Source: an uncultured Bacteroidales bacterium
GTDB taxonomy: Bacteria > Bacteroidota > Bacteroidia > Bacteroidales > UBA932
NCBI GenBank assembly: GCA_900317845.1
Contig: ONII01000012.1
Span: 1 to 64,000 of the forward strand
Direction of reading: 5' to 3'
DNA length: 64,000 nucleotides
Shown here: positions 53,726 to 61,981 of the stretch, piece after piece
Layout: each line of letters begins with the position of its first letter
Numbering within the stretch: the stretch's first letter is position 1
Made by a program: the position numbers and the translations under genes
The notes under the pieces: model-generated
Databases searched by the model: none
Told to the model about the DNA's origin: nothing
Seen by the model: the letters and a program-made list of their open reading frames with translations, nothing else

Positions 53726-56700
53726 ATGAGAATAATACTGAAAAATAGCTTTTTTTCCGTTGTCTGTTTTTTGACGGTACTCTTTTTCGGAATGTCTTGC
53801 CAGCGGGAGAACGGTCCCGTCGAGCAGGAGCCCGGTTCGCCTGTTACTCTTGAGTCCGGGGAGGCGGCCCTTTCGTTCTGTGTCAGTACCCCGGTAGTGG
53901 GGGTTGACACGAAGAGCGTCATCACGGACACTTATTTCGAGACGGGTATCCGTTCCATCCTTATCCTGGTTCTTGGCGAGGACGGTAGTTGGAAGAGCAC
54001 ATACAAGGAGGCTTCCTCCGGTTATCTTTCCACCGGTACTGGTGTGACTGCTTTGGACCTTGACGCCGTGAGGGTCAGGGCGTGTTATCAGGATTACACC
54101 GTGTATGCGTTCGTGAACATGGGTAATGTGATGGATAACATGCCTGTTGATGCTTCCGGAAAACCTACCCCGGATGCTTATGTGTATTCTCTGCCCGTCG
54201 CGTATCCCGACTTGGGTACGCGGGGAATGCCGATGTGCGCGAAGGTGGCCGTGGATACTGACGACCTCCCCGCCGGAGGCCAGGCAAATGTCGTGTTGAC
54301 ACTCAGGCGCCTGATGGCGAAGGTGGTTATTTCGGTAAACAAGACCGGTATGACCGGTGAGAATGCGGGTGTCCTGAACAGCAGCATTATCCGCGTGCGT
54401 CAGGTTCCTCGTGTCATTCGTCCTTTTGCCGCCGGTGGTTCCGGTGCATTGGAGGTAGCGGAGCTTTATGGCGGTGTCGGCGCATCTTATACGGATACTG
54501 ATTATTATTCTTTCAGTGCCGGTGCAGCCGCTGGTGCAGCTTATCATACTAACGTAACCACTCTTTATGTGCCGGAGAACTACCAGGGTGTAGGAACGGA
54601 GACGAGCCAGGAGAAGAAGGCGACTGCTCCCGGGGAGACTCCTACGGGGAGACAGGCTCTTGCTACTTTCCTGGAGTATAAGGCTTCCAAGAGTGGTACT
54701 AATGACGGCATAAGCGGCAACCTCACTTACAAGGCTTATCTTGGAGAGAATGTGGTCAACGATTACAATGTTATCGGGGATAAGGTGTATCGTGCCACTT
54801 TGAATTTGAGCTGGAACGGGTTGTTCTTTGATGGGGACTGGAGGGTGGATAACAGCGACATTACGGACAGCCGGAGGCTTTATTTGTCGACGACGGCGAA
54901 TGCTTCCTCCGCGTCGTTTGACTGGGGAAGACTGCGGCGGAACGTGGCGTCACAGCTGTATGTGAACTTCTCGAGGAACGGCGGCTCGACCTGGGTGCAT
55001 TCCGCGAAGGACATCGACGGGTGGCCGTACGGCTGGGACCTGTATATCGACGGTGTGAAGCAGGCTGCAGGGGCGGCTGCGACGGCTGCGGGGGACCTCG
55101 GGTGGTCGTATATTGGCGACCCTTCGAGAGACCAGCTGTTCATTACCCCGGGGCCCTCGTCGGTATCATCTACTCCTCACACGTTGCAAGTCAAGTCTTC
55201 TGACGGGAGAATTGCGTCGAATATCGTTACGTTTGATGTGGGGCTGTCTCCGTTAGGCGGGAAGTGGATGAACGACACGGCACCCCTTTATGTCGCCCAG
55301 CGTGGCAAGATTTTGTGCTACGACCCTGATAACAATCCGGACGAACTTTTCATTGATGCCGACGTCCATTCAACCAATCCGTCGAAGGTCGCTGTCGTCA
55401 ATAACGGTGACGGAACGGCCGACGTGAGCATCCTTGCTCCGTTTGCCGAGGGCGAAGTTGGTATTTATATTGAAGATGCGGACGGAGAGCGTCGATGTGA
55501 CGTGGAGATGGAGGGCCTGCTGCCCTATTGGTGTTTTACCAATTCAGACAATGTAACCACCTATGTGGACGGAGAGTTTACAAAAGTATTAAGCCTTAGC
55601 AAGACCTCTGCAACGAGTGGTTCTGAGTATATCTCCAATCGTTTGTATGTAACCGAAGACACGTATGCTCTTAACAGGTATCTGAACTACGACCTTGTCA
55701 AAAGCGCCCTGGCACCGGAGGTCAACTCGGATAACCTTTTTGTGGGAGTGAAGTCGATGGCCTGTTCCAGTAACAATATCACCCTTACGATGCGCCTCAA
55801 GACTTTCGACGGTCTGTCGTTTGGGACGGAGGAGTCCAAAATCATTGACCGGCTCTACTTGACTATGAATACGTTCGGGGAGGATCGCAATGATCCGGAC
55901 GTTTCCGTAATTGCACGGAACCCGTTCTATTATTTCTCATCGACGCCGACAAGGGGTCAGGTAATGAATGATTATACCCTGTACAAGTTCCCGAGCAACG
56001 ATTACGGATGGGGTACGACGGAGTGGTCAGCCGACAATTATACGGAAACCGCCAGTTACACCATGACGGCGCCGCGCGTTAGCGTCGCAAGCAGCACGAA
56101 CGCCCGTTTCAGGGCCTATTTCAACGACGACGGGCGTGTATTCGGAACGGCGATGACCCGCGGCACTCCTTCCACGTCCGGCAGTTCAACCTTGACCTAT
56201 ACGATGTCGGGGGTAATGGAGGGGAATATCACCAATCATGGTGCCGGCCGGGTGAACTACAATACCGATGTGGTGTGTCCTGCAGATCACAGCGTTTTAA
56301 CCAGGACCTTCGGTTACGGTTATGTACGCCTGCATGCATTCGTGTACGGCGAAGTCATTTGGACGACGAATGTATATCGTTTCTATACCAAGCCGCGTCT
56401 TCTCCATGGGAAGCCGATGGCAAACGGGAATCCTATTGTACCGACATCGTTGAATTTCAATTATTGCAACGCCCTCCTTGCTCCTACGTGGCCTTATATT
56501 ACATGGCCCGACAGTATGGGTGGTAGCGGTGAAGACCCCATCAATAATCAGACGGCAATCATGGGCAACGACGCTTCCGGCACATCGCTGACCATTTATC
56601 ACGAATGGGATTGGTTGGGAGAAAACGGCGATTGCGTCGAGCACTCCTGGTTCCTTCCGGAGCAGATGGGGAAAGTGTCTTCCGCCAATCAGGCTGCGTT

Positions 56701-57055
56701 CCTGAAAGCATGTGTCCGGCGTTCGGTGATTCCGTATGTCTTCTCGGACGACTACAACACGGATCCAGGAAGCACGACGAATTCCCACCCGGAGTTCTAC
56801 CGCGTCAGCGATTATGAGCTGCAGTACGACCCTACATGGACAGGCGCACAGACGTATTCATTACCAATGGGAGTCGAAAGTAACCATTCCAAGCGCCGTC
56901 TTGTGGTCCTGCAGGTCATCAAGGGTAGGACGGAAAATAATACCGGTTTTGTCGATGATAGCTACACGGTTGATACCTATCAGGCCGCCCCGGAGGGCGG
57001 AAATGGCGGCTGGTACTTCTCCTATGCAAACAGAACCGCTACATGGCGACATTAA
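53726..57055 (+). CDS. Large pilus-associated adhesin/tip protein (DUF4906-like)
   Basis: The product is 1109 aa; SPII signal (lipobox GMSC, about residue 25). The N-terminus (about 30-370) is Mfa-like (ALSFCVSTPVVGVDTKSVI; YTVYAFVNMGNV), followed by long Ig-like and Tyr/Trp-rich regions of the DUF4906 type (ITNHGAGRVNY; HAFVYGEVIWTTNVYRFY). It is probably the tip adhesin of the fibre. A strong terminator follows. Compared with the neighbouring housekeeping genes it uses more T-ending codons, which hints at different origin. Confidence 0.7.
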   Translation: MRIILKNSFFSVVCFLTVLFFGMSCQRENGPVEQEPGSPVTLESGEAALSFCVSTPVVGVDTKSVITDTYFETGIRSILILVLGEDGSWKSTYKEASSGYLSTGTGVTALDLDAVRVRACYQDYTVYAFVNMGNVMDNMPVDASGKPTPDAYVYSLPVAYPDLGTRGMPMCAKVAVDTDDLPAGGQANVVLTLRRLMAKVVISVNKTGMTGENAGVLNSSIIRVRQVPRVIRPFAAGGSGALEVAELYGGVGASYTDTDYYSFSAGAAAGAAYHTNVTTLYVPENYQGVGTETSQEKKATAPGETPTGRQALATFLEYKASKSGTNDGISGNLTYKAYLGENVVNDYNVIGDKVYRATLNLSWNGLFFDGDWRVDNSDITDSRRLYLSTTANASSASFDWGRLRRNVASQLYVNFSRNGGSTWVHSAKDIDGWPYGWDLYIDGVKQAAGAAATAAGDLGWSYIGDPSRDQLFITPGPSSVSSTPHTLQVKSSDGRIASNIVTFDVGLSPLGGKWMNDTAPLYVAQRGKILCYDPDNNPDELFIDADVHSTNPSKVAVVNNGDGTADVSILAPFAEGEVGIYIEDADGERRCDVEMEGLLPYWCFTNSDNVTTYVDGEFTKVLSLSKTSATSGSEYISNRLYVTEDTYALNRYLNYDLVKSALAPEVNSDNLFVGVKSMACSSNNITLTMRLKTFDGLSFGTEESKIIDRLYLTMNTFGEDRNDPDVSVIARNPFYYFSSTPTRGQVMNDYTLYKFPSNDYGWGTTEWSADNYTETASYTMTAPRVSVASSTNARFRAYFNDDGRVFGTAMTRGTPSTSGSSTLTYTMSGVMEGNITNHGAGRVNYNTDVVCPADHSVLTRTFGYGYVRLHAFVYGEVIWTTNVYRFYTKPRLLHGKPMANGNPIVPTSLNFNYCNALLAPTWPYITWPDSMGGSGEDPINNQTAIMGNDASGTSLTIYHEWDWLGENGDCVEHSWFLPEQMGKVSSANQAAFLKACVRRSVIPYVFSDDYNTDPGSTTNSHPEFYRVSDYELQYDPTWTGAQTYSLPMGVESNHSKRRLVVLQVIKGRTENNTGFVDDSYTVDTYQAAPEGGNGGWYFSYANRTATWRH

Positions 57056-57056
57056 A

Positions 57057-57105
57057 AAGAAAAAAGGCGACACCCTGGATACGGGATGCCGCCTTTTTTC
57101 TTTCA
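57057..57105 (+). terminator. Intrinsic terminator of the pilus operon
   Basis: AAAAAAGGCG... / ...CCGCCTTTTTT hairpin directly after the stop at 57055, followed by TTTCTTT. It may also serve the converging lipoprotein gene. Confidence 0.85.
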
Positions 57106-57112
57106 AACAATG

Positions 57113-58204
57113 TTAGAATATGACAACCCCGTCAATATCCCGGTAATGATCGCACAGCGGACAGCGGAAGTCGAGGTCGCGCTTTTCTTTTTCATCGAAT
57201 TTAGGATTACGGGGAGCGGACACATAGAGGATACCGTTATCGGTTTCGATAAGAAGCTGGACGAGACAGCAGGGCTGCCCGTTTTCTGCCCCAACAGCCA
57301 TGAAATAGCGGAGCCCTTCAAGTTCGCCGACATCTTTCCAAACGTCCTTTTTCCGCTCGAAAAGATTGTCGATAAGAGGATAGTCTTCCCGTTTTCTGCC
57401 TAAATTCTCAATCGCATTCTTATAGTATTCGCCTCCCATTTTAGTAAAAATTGCCGGTATATCGGACTTGAAGGCCAGGACCTTTCTCCAGGAGGCGTTT
57501 TCCGGCTCTATGCCAAGGAACTCTACGTCTACGCCGTAATGTAAACAACCATAAGAATGTTCCTCATAGGGATACTCTTTGTCTTTCCATAAAAATCCCG
57601 GTCCTCCACAGTAGTTCATTCTGAAGATTCCCGCCGTGAAGGTCTGCCGGTCGGGGTTACCGGTAGTAACCATCTTGGTAACTCTTTCTTCTCCGTTCAC
57701 GCGGAACCGCAGTCCCTCCACAGCCACTTCCTTCACCGATTTGACGGGGAACTCCATCGACGTATTGCCGGATTCGGTGCCGTTCCAGACACGAATGCGG
57801 GCCTCTCCGTCCCCGATATACTTAAGCTTGAAACTACTTTTCCCAAGCATTTCTACCTGAACGGCATTTACATTCGAGGAACGCACGTTGACTCCGGGGA
57901 ATGCGCCGGGATTGCCCTTGGGCTCCACCGTGATGGTAAAGCTATTGTGAGCGGTAACGGTCATTTCGTCCAGTTCTTCCGTGACGGAATCGGTGCTTCC
58001 ATTGGTGATGACCCAGTCGAAGGTGGCTCCGGTCGTCCCGCGATGCTCTTCCGCCGTCAGCGAGAACGGGGCTGCGACAAGGCCGTCGTCCGTCGGTGGA
58101 TTCAATTCTGCGTTAAGGTCCTTCTTGCAGGAGGTCAGGGAGCCCATTGCCAGGACTCCCAGCATGAGGGCCGCAAGGGCCAGGGGGTGAAAGAATCGTT
58201 TCAT
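57113..58204 (-). CDS. Lipoprotein of unknown function
   Basis: The product is 363 aa from the ATG at 58204. SPII signal with lipobox LTSC (about residue 26). Residues about 50-170 resemble an Ig/BIG-like sandwich (VEPKGNPGAFPGVNVRSSN, YIGDGEARIRVWNG). The C-terminal half has no recognised family and contains FRCPLCDHYRD, a CxxC pair. It is a converging neighbour of the pilus operon with its own promoter, whose -7 box ends only 3 nt before the ATG. I make no functional claim. Confidence 0.65.
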   Translation of the reverse strand: MKRFFHPLALAALMLGVLAMGSLTSCKKDLNAELNPPTDDGLVAAPFSLTAEEHRGTTGATFDWVITNGSTDSVTEELDEMTVTAHNSFTITVEPKGNPGAFPGVNVRSSNVNAVQVEMLGKSSFKLKYIGDGEARIRVWNGTESGNTSMEFPVKSVKEVAVEGLRFRVNGEERVTKMVTTGNPDRQTFTAGIFRMNYCGGPGFLWKDKEYPYEEHSYGCLHYGVDVEFLGIEPENASWRKVLAFKSDIPAIFTKMGGEYYKNAIENLGRKREDYPLIDNLFERKKDVWKDVGELEGLRYFMAVGAENGQPCCLVQLLIETDNGILYVSAPRNPKFDEKEKRDLDFRCPLCDHYRDIDGVVIF

Positions 58205-58207
58205 AGT

Positions 58208-58215
58208 CAAAGATA
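58208..58215 (-). promoter_or_regulatory. -7 box for the lipoprotein gene
   Basis: Reverse-strand TATCTTTG, 3 nt before the ATG at 58204; leaderless expression is implied. Confidence 0.65.
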
Positions 58216-58271
58216 AGCATAATTGCGCGAATCTCAAAGAGAGAAAGCGTTGTCGATGGCCTTTTTTTGCT

Positions 58272-58279
58272 TATCTTTG
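58272..58279 (+). promoter_or_regulatory. -7 box for the NlpC/P60 gene
   Basis: TATCTTTG, 4 nt before the ATG at 58284; leaderless expression is implied. Confidence 0.65.
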
Positions 58280-58283
58280 TAAA

Positions 58284-58943
58284 ATGTTCCGGTGCTATGC
58301 ATACCTTCTCCTCGCTACCGTGGTGCTCCTCTCCTGCTCCACGGCGCGGAAGGGCGCACAGGGGGCCAAACAGCTGCCCCTGACAGACCCTGTGGCGATT
58401 GCCCAGTCGCAGCAGCGGGCGCAGGAAGTGACGGATTCCATCAACCGGGTCCGCTCCGGTGAAGCCGCCATCCAGGGCACACGGCAGCCAGCGGCAAACA
58501 GCAATCCGACGTCGGCACAAAAGGAAGACGCCGCCGGGAAAACGCTCGGCGACCAGGTGATTGCCTATGCCCGCAAGTTCCTGGGAACGCCTTATAAATT
58601 AGGCGCTTCGGGGCCGTCCCGCTTCGACTGCTCCGGTTTCACCACCTACGTGTTCAAGCACTTCGGGTACAAAATTACGCCCTATTCGGGCACCCAGTTC
58701 AAGGAAGGTCGGCCTGTACATAGCTACTCAGACCTCCAGAAAGGCGATTTGGTGTTCTTTGGCAAGCGCGGGAGCGTGCGGGACATCGGCCATGTGGGCA
58801 TTGTGGTTTCCGTAGACTATAACCGGGGCAGTTTCCGCTTCATCCATGCCTCCACCTCCGGCGGCGTGGTAGAGAGCGACTCCAACCATCCATATTACAT
58901 GATGCGCTACATTGGCGCGCGCCGCATTTTGCCGGACGAATAA
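58284..58943 (+). CDS. NlpC/P60 (C40) peptidoglycan hydrolase, lipoprotein
   Basis: The product is 219 aa with an SPII signal (lipobox LLSC, Cys18). After a low-complexity linker the C40 domain runs from about 90 to 215. The catalytic triad is visible: Cys116 in RFDCSGFT, His170 in IGHVGIV and His188 in FIHAST. It cleaves D-Glu-gamma-mesoDAP bonds in peptidoglycan peptides and would be anchored to a membrane facing the periplasm. tmRNA follows 32 bp after its stop. Confidence 0.93.
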   Translation: MFRCYAYLLLATVVLLSCSTARKGAQGAKQLPLTDPVAIAQSQQRAQEVTDSINRVRSGEAAIQGTRQPAANSNPTSAQKEDAAGKTLGDQVIAYARKFLGTPYKLGASGPSRFDCSGFTTYVFKHFGYKITPYSGTQFKEGRPVHSYSDLQKGDLVFFGKRGSVRDIGHVGIVVSVDYNRGSFRFIHASTSGGVVESDSNHPYYMMRYIGARRILPDE

Positions 58944-58950
58944 TTTTCAC

Positions 58951-58958
58951 TATTTTTG
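58951..58958 (+). promoter_or_regulatory. -7 box for tmRNA
   Basis: TATTTTTG, 17 nt upstream of the mature 5' end at 58976. Confidence 0.65.
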
Positions 58959-58975
58959 CACCCACGTTCAGTTTT

Positions 58976-59370
58976 GGGGGTGTTTTGGTTTTGACAGCGC
59001 TGATGCTGGACGGTAAGCATGTCGGGCCTCGGAACCTGTCCCGTAAAACGCAGATTCCAAAAAATCAGTTGCCAACAACAACTATGCACTCGCTGCTTAA
59101 TTTGCCAAGCAAATTAGCTTAATCCGCCTCGCCAAGGCTGCGAGGCCGACGAGTATCCCTCGGCCCTTCCGCCTCTTAAGGGCCCCTCAAGGGGTATCAT
59201 TCATTTGGGGCTGCTCCGGAGGACGCCTCTAAATCCGGCTAAGACTTAAAGGCTAAGGGTAAGTTCGCCCGCCATCCGGCAGGCTTGCCTCGAAAACCAA
59301 AGGACGGATAAGCATGTAGAAAGCCGCCTGGTGCGACGTTTGGACAGCGGTTCGAGTCCGCTCACCTCCA
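58976..59370 (+). ncRNA. ssrA: Transfer-messenger RNA (tmRNA)
   Basis: A 395-nt one-piece tmRNA. The ends pair as a tRNA acceptor: GGGGGTG (58976-58982) with CACCTCC (59363-59369), discriminator A59370; CCA is not encoded. The T arm is AGCGG-TTCGAGT-CCGCT. The tag frame starts at GCC 59071 and reads (A)NNNYALAA with stop TAA at 59098-59100, close to other Bacteroidales tags. It rescues stalled ribosomes with SmpB. Its 3' flank carries a terminator that is duplicated at 63559, suggesting use as an integration site. Confidence 0.96.
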
Positions 59371-59372
59371 CA

Positions 59373-59415
59373 GAAAACCGCTTCTGAGTAATCTCAGAGG
59401 CGGTTTTCTTTTTTA
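59373..59415 (+). terminator. Intrinsic terminator of ssrA
   Basis: GAAAACCGCTTCTGAG / CTCAGAGGCGGTTTTC with a 4-nt loop, followed by a run of T. A near copy is at 63559-63598. Confidence 0.9.
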
Positions 59416-59417
59416 GT

Positions 59418-59441
59418 GCCCCAAAAATTGCCCCAAATAAT
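59418..59441. repeat. Tandem 12-bp repeats after ssrA (possible integrase arm sites)
   Basis: GCCCCAAAAATT (59418-59429) and GCCCCAAATAAT (59430-59441) abut; a third copy, GCCCCAAATAAT, is at 59507-59518. A similar pair, ATCCCAAATCGT ATCCCAAAAATT, sits beside the second terminator copy at 63605-63628. Confidence 0.65.
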
Positions 59442-59725
59442 CAATGTTTTTCATCCATCTTTTTATATGAATTAGTATGGATTCAAGCGTATGCAAAACT
59501 ATTGAAGCCCCAAATAATTTTGCCTGACACGAGGCGCTATGATCGGGATTGGTTGAAGCATCGAATCTACAACTGTCCACTTTGTCCACCGGTGGACGGA
59601 GTGGACACGGTGGACAGTGGATAGCTTGTGTTTTGAATTATTGATTATTCATATTTTTCTAAGTTCACGATGACGCATTTCCGGAGTATGTGTGTTTATA
59701 GGGCAGAAACAAACAGATTAAAGAT
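59442..59725. other. Intergenic region between ssrA and island genes, no gene seen
   Basis: About 280 bp. It holds the third 12-bp repeat (59507) and the phased GTCCAC/GTGGAC array (59573-59617) but no gene on either strand. The minus strand just right of the tmRNA can be read as IWGNFWGTKKEN, like the end of an integrase gene; no intact integrase remains. Confidence 0.55.
59573..59617. repeat. Phased GTCCAC/GTGGAC array with 30-bp palindrome
   Basis: GTCCAC at 59575 and 59584, then GTGGAC at 59592, 59601 and 59610, with 9-bp steps inside each orientation. The centre GTCCACCGGTGGAC (59584-59597) is a perfect palindrome, and TCCACT/AGTGGA extend the symmetry to 59576-59605. Confidence 0.85.
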
Positions 59726-60160
59726 ATGAAGGCCATTGAGAAGTTATTTGTTGCTGCCGTAAGCGTTCTTTGCCTGGCATGCGTCTCTTGTTCCCAGAAA
59801 GAAGATGTCACCAATGAATACGCGCCCTCCTGGTGGAGGGGGGAATACGCCGTTCAGATAGAGAATGCCACCACGGGGACATTGGAAGATCACACGGCCA
59901 TTATGGAGCTGGATTTCCTAGATAATGGAAAGGAGGGTTGGATTATTATCGGTGTTCCCGGTGTTTCTGAGTTTGTCCGTTCGGAATATGAAGTTCGTTG
60001 GTCCTCGGGCAATCAGTTTGCTTTTTATAGTTCTGCCGGTGACCAGTCACTGCTTTGCTATTCTGGAACAATCTCTGGGACCGAAATGACATTAAAGGCC
60101 CTTAATTGTGATAGTGTTGCAGCAACCTACAAACTGTCCAGGTGGTTACCTCGGGAATAA
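59726..60160 (+). CDS. Small lipoprotein, unknown function
   Basis: The product is 144 aa with an SPII signal (lipobox CVSC, about residue 22). The mature part is a predicted beta-rich domain (AVQIENATTGTLEDHTAIME, YEVRWSSGNQFAFYSSA, CYSGTISGTEMTLKAL) resembling small calycin-like lipoproteins of Bacteroidales. No active site is visible. It is the first gene of the island after ssrA and precedes the sigma-factor promoter. Confidence 0.65.
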   Translation: MKAIEKLFVAAVSVLCLACVSCSQKEDVTNEYAPSWWRGEYAVQIENATTGTLEDHTAIMELDFLDNGKEGWIIIGVPGVSEFVRSEYEVRWSSGNQFAFYSSAGDQSLLCYSGTISGTEMTLKALNCDSVAATYKLSRWLPRE

Positions 60161-60188
60161 TGAAGAAGGCTATTTACGCAAATGTGTG

Positions 60189-60196
60189 TAACTTTG
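60189..60196 (+). promoter_or_regulatory. -7 box for the sigma-factor operon
   Basis: TAACTTTG, 21 nt before the GTG start at 60218. Confidence 0.6.
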
Positions 60197-60217
60197 TGAG
60201 TTCAGATAAAGGCGTGA

Positions 60218-60778
60218 GTGTATAAACAGCTGGATGAGCAGGCGCTGGCCAGGTACTGCTCTCAGAAAGACAGAATGGCGGTGGATGAACTGTATAGAAG
60301 ATATGCAGTCAGGCTGAATACACTCTGCAAACGATACCTTGGAGACGAAGATGACGCAAAAGACCTGATGCTGGAAACACTTATCCAGGCGTTGGGCAAA
60401 ATGGATACTTTCAAGTACGCGGGAGAAGGCTCCCTGTACGCTTGGATCAGTCGGATTGCCATCAACAAGGCGCTCAACCAGCTTAAGCGGCATCGGTGGC
60501 GAATGGTTCCCTTGGACTTCCGGGCACAGGACAGCATACCGGAACCCACCGAAGAGGAGGTAGCTGAAATACCGAAAGAGAAACTGCGGAAATGGATTGC
60601 GGAGCTGTCGGATATGAGAAGGGCGGTGTTCAACCTGTACTGCATCGACGGATACTCGCATCAGGAGATTGGCAGGATGCTGGGAATAAGCGAGAGAGGA
60701 TCCACCAGCACGCTGGCCAAAGCAAGGAAAGAACTGAAAGAAATGATTCAACAATATCTCAAGGAACAAGACCGATGA
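60218..60778 (+). CDS. Sigma-70 family (ECF-type) RNA polymerase sigma factor
   Basis: The product is 186 aa and starts at GTG 60218; no in-frame ATG exists nearby. Region 2 (about 20-95) with DELYRRYAVRLNTLCKRYLG and DAKDLMLETLIQAL, and region 4 (about 125-180) with DMRRAVFNLYCIDGYSHQEIGRMLGISE, are clear. It overlaps the next gene, which encodes an anti-sigma-like membrane protein, by 4 bp. The pair is a classic trans-envelope signalling unit and probably controls genes of this island. Confidence 0.93.
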   Translation: MYKQLDEQALARYCSQKDRMAVDELYRRYAVRLNTLCKRYLGDEDDAKDLMLETLIQALGKMDTFKYAGEGSLYAWISRIAINKALNQLKRHRWRMVPLDFRAQDSIPEPTEEEVAEIPKEKLRKWIAELSDMRRAVFNLYCIDGYSHQEIGRMLGISERGSTSTLAKARKELKEMIQQYLKEQDR

Positions 60779-61968
60779 GAAAGTGGGAAGACATAGTCAA
60801 AGACAAGATGGAAGAGCCGGAAGGTGCACTTCCGGAAAGCGTCTTTGCCGAGTTCTGCGCCCGCTGGGAAGCAGCTATGGCAGTTCCCTCGAAGAGGCGG
60901 TTCCCGCTGGTTTGGGCTGTCGTTCCCGCTGTTGCGGCCGGTCTCGCAGCCGTTTTACTCCTCCATAAGCCTTCCGTGCCGGAGGGAGACATCCAGATTA
61001 TCCAGCAGCCATCGGCTCCCGTTGCCGTTGTGACGGATACGACCACGGTGGATGAACCCTGGCAGACTACGCCGCTCATTGCCCAAGTGGTTACGCCAAA
61101 GGTGGCACGGCAGGCTGTTGTGAAGCCCCAGGAGGTGGAGATCGTTGAAAATGTAGAACCGGCAGAGGAGGATACTGCCACGACTATTGATGATAAGGCT
61201 ACGCAGGCAGATGTCCCGCAGACGGATATGCCGGATACTATTGATAAAGAAACGCCTGACCGCCCCATCACGAACACCACTTCGCCTTTCATTCCTGAGC
61301 GCACCAAAGCTGCGCCGGTGAAGATGAAGGTCGGCCCCGCCGCAGGTATAATTGCCGGAGGGGGGCTCTTGGCTGCGATTATCCCACCTATTCTTGGAGC
61401 TGGGACTAAGATGGACAATGCTCCCATGTCTGATTCCGATAAGCCGGGTGGAACAGTCGTTTTGACACCAGATCCTCCAAAAGATGAACGCACGGGAAAT
61501 GCAGTTCACTATTTCCCGCTCAAAGTGGGTTTGTCGGCCAGATTCCCCATAAGTGACAGGCTTTCCATTACGACAGGACTTGATTATTCGTGGTATAAGT
61601 CTTCGTTTACCTATTCGGTATCTGGAGAAAAGATTCAGAATGCGCACTACATTGGTATTCCTGTGCGTCTGGATTGGACATTTGCTTCGGGCAGATGGCT
61701 GGATGTGTATTTGGGTGGAGGGCTTGAAGGGAACTATTGCCTGGGAGCTACGCTTGCCGGAGATCGGGTTGCAAAAGACGGATTCAGTGCGTCACTGCTT
61801 GGTGCGGGGGGAATACAGTTTAAGATTACAGAGAAACTTGGAGTTTATATTGAGCCGGAATTAAGTTGGACTTTTACGCCTAAGAACCAGATACTGGAGT
61901 CTTATCGGACGAAGAATCCTCTGATGTTTTCGGTGTCATCGGGACTTCGTATAACCATTGGAAAATAA
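60775..61968 (+). CDS. Anti-sigma-like protein fused to an outer-membrane beta-barrel domain
   Basis: The product is 397 aa from the ATG at 60775. The N-terminal 45 residues are cytoplasmic-like (EDIVKDKMEEPEGALPESVF), one membrane helix follows (about 46-65), then a Pro/Thr/Glu-rich spacer and a second Gly/Ala-rich hydrophobic stretch (PAAGIIAGGGLLAAIIPPIL). The last 180 residues form a porin/PorT-like beta-barrel (LSITTGLDYSWYKSSF, DVYLGGGLEGNYCLG, terminal RITIGK). Coupled to the sigma factor; probably senses envelope state. How one chain spans both membranes is unusual and may imply processing. Confidence 0.78.
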   Translation: MRKWEDIVKDKMEEPEGALPESVFAEFCARWEAAMAVPSKRRFPLVWAVVPAVAAGLAAVLLLHKPSVPEGDIQIIQQPSAPVAVVTDTTTVDEPWQTTPLIAQVVTPKVARQAVVKPQEVEIVENVEPAEEDTATTIDDKATQADVPQTDMPDTIDKETPDRPITNTTSPFIPERTKAAPVKMKVGPAAGIIAGGGLLAAIIPPILGAGTKMDNAPMSDSDKPGGTVVLTPDPPKDERTGNAVHYFPLKVGLSARFPISDRLSITTGLDYSWYKSSFTYSVSGEKIQNAHYIGIPVRLDWTFASGRWLDVYLGGGLEGNYCLGATLAGDRVAKDGFSASLLGAGGIQFKITEKLGVYIEPELSWTFTPKNQILESYRTKNPLMFSVSSGLRITIGK

Positions 61969-61981
61969 ACACTTCGATACT

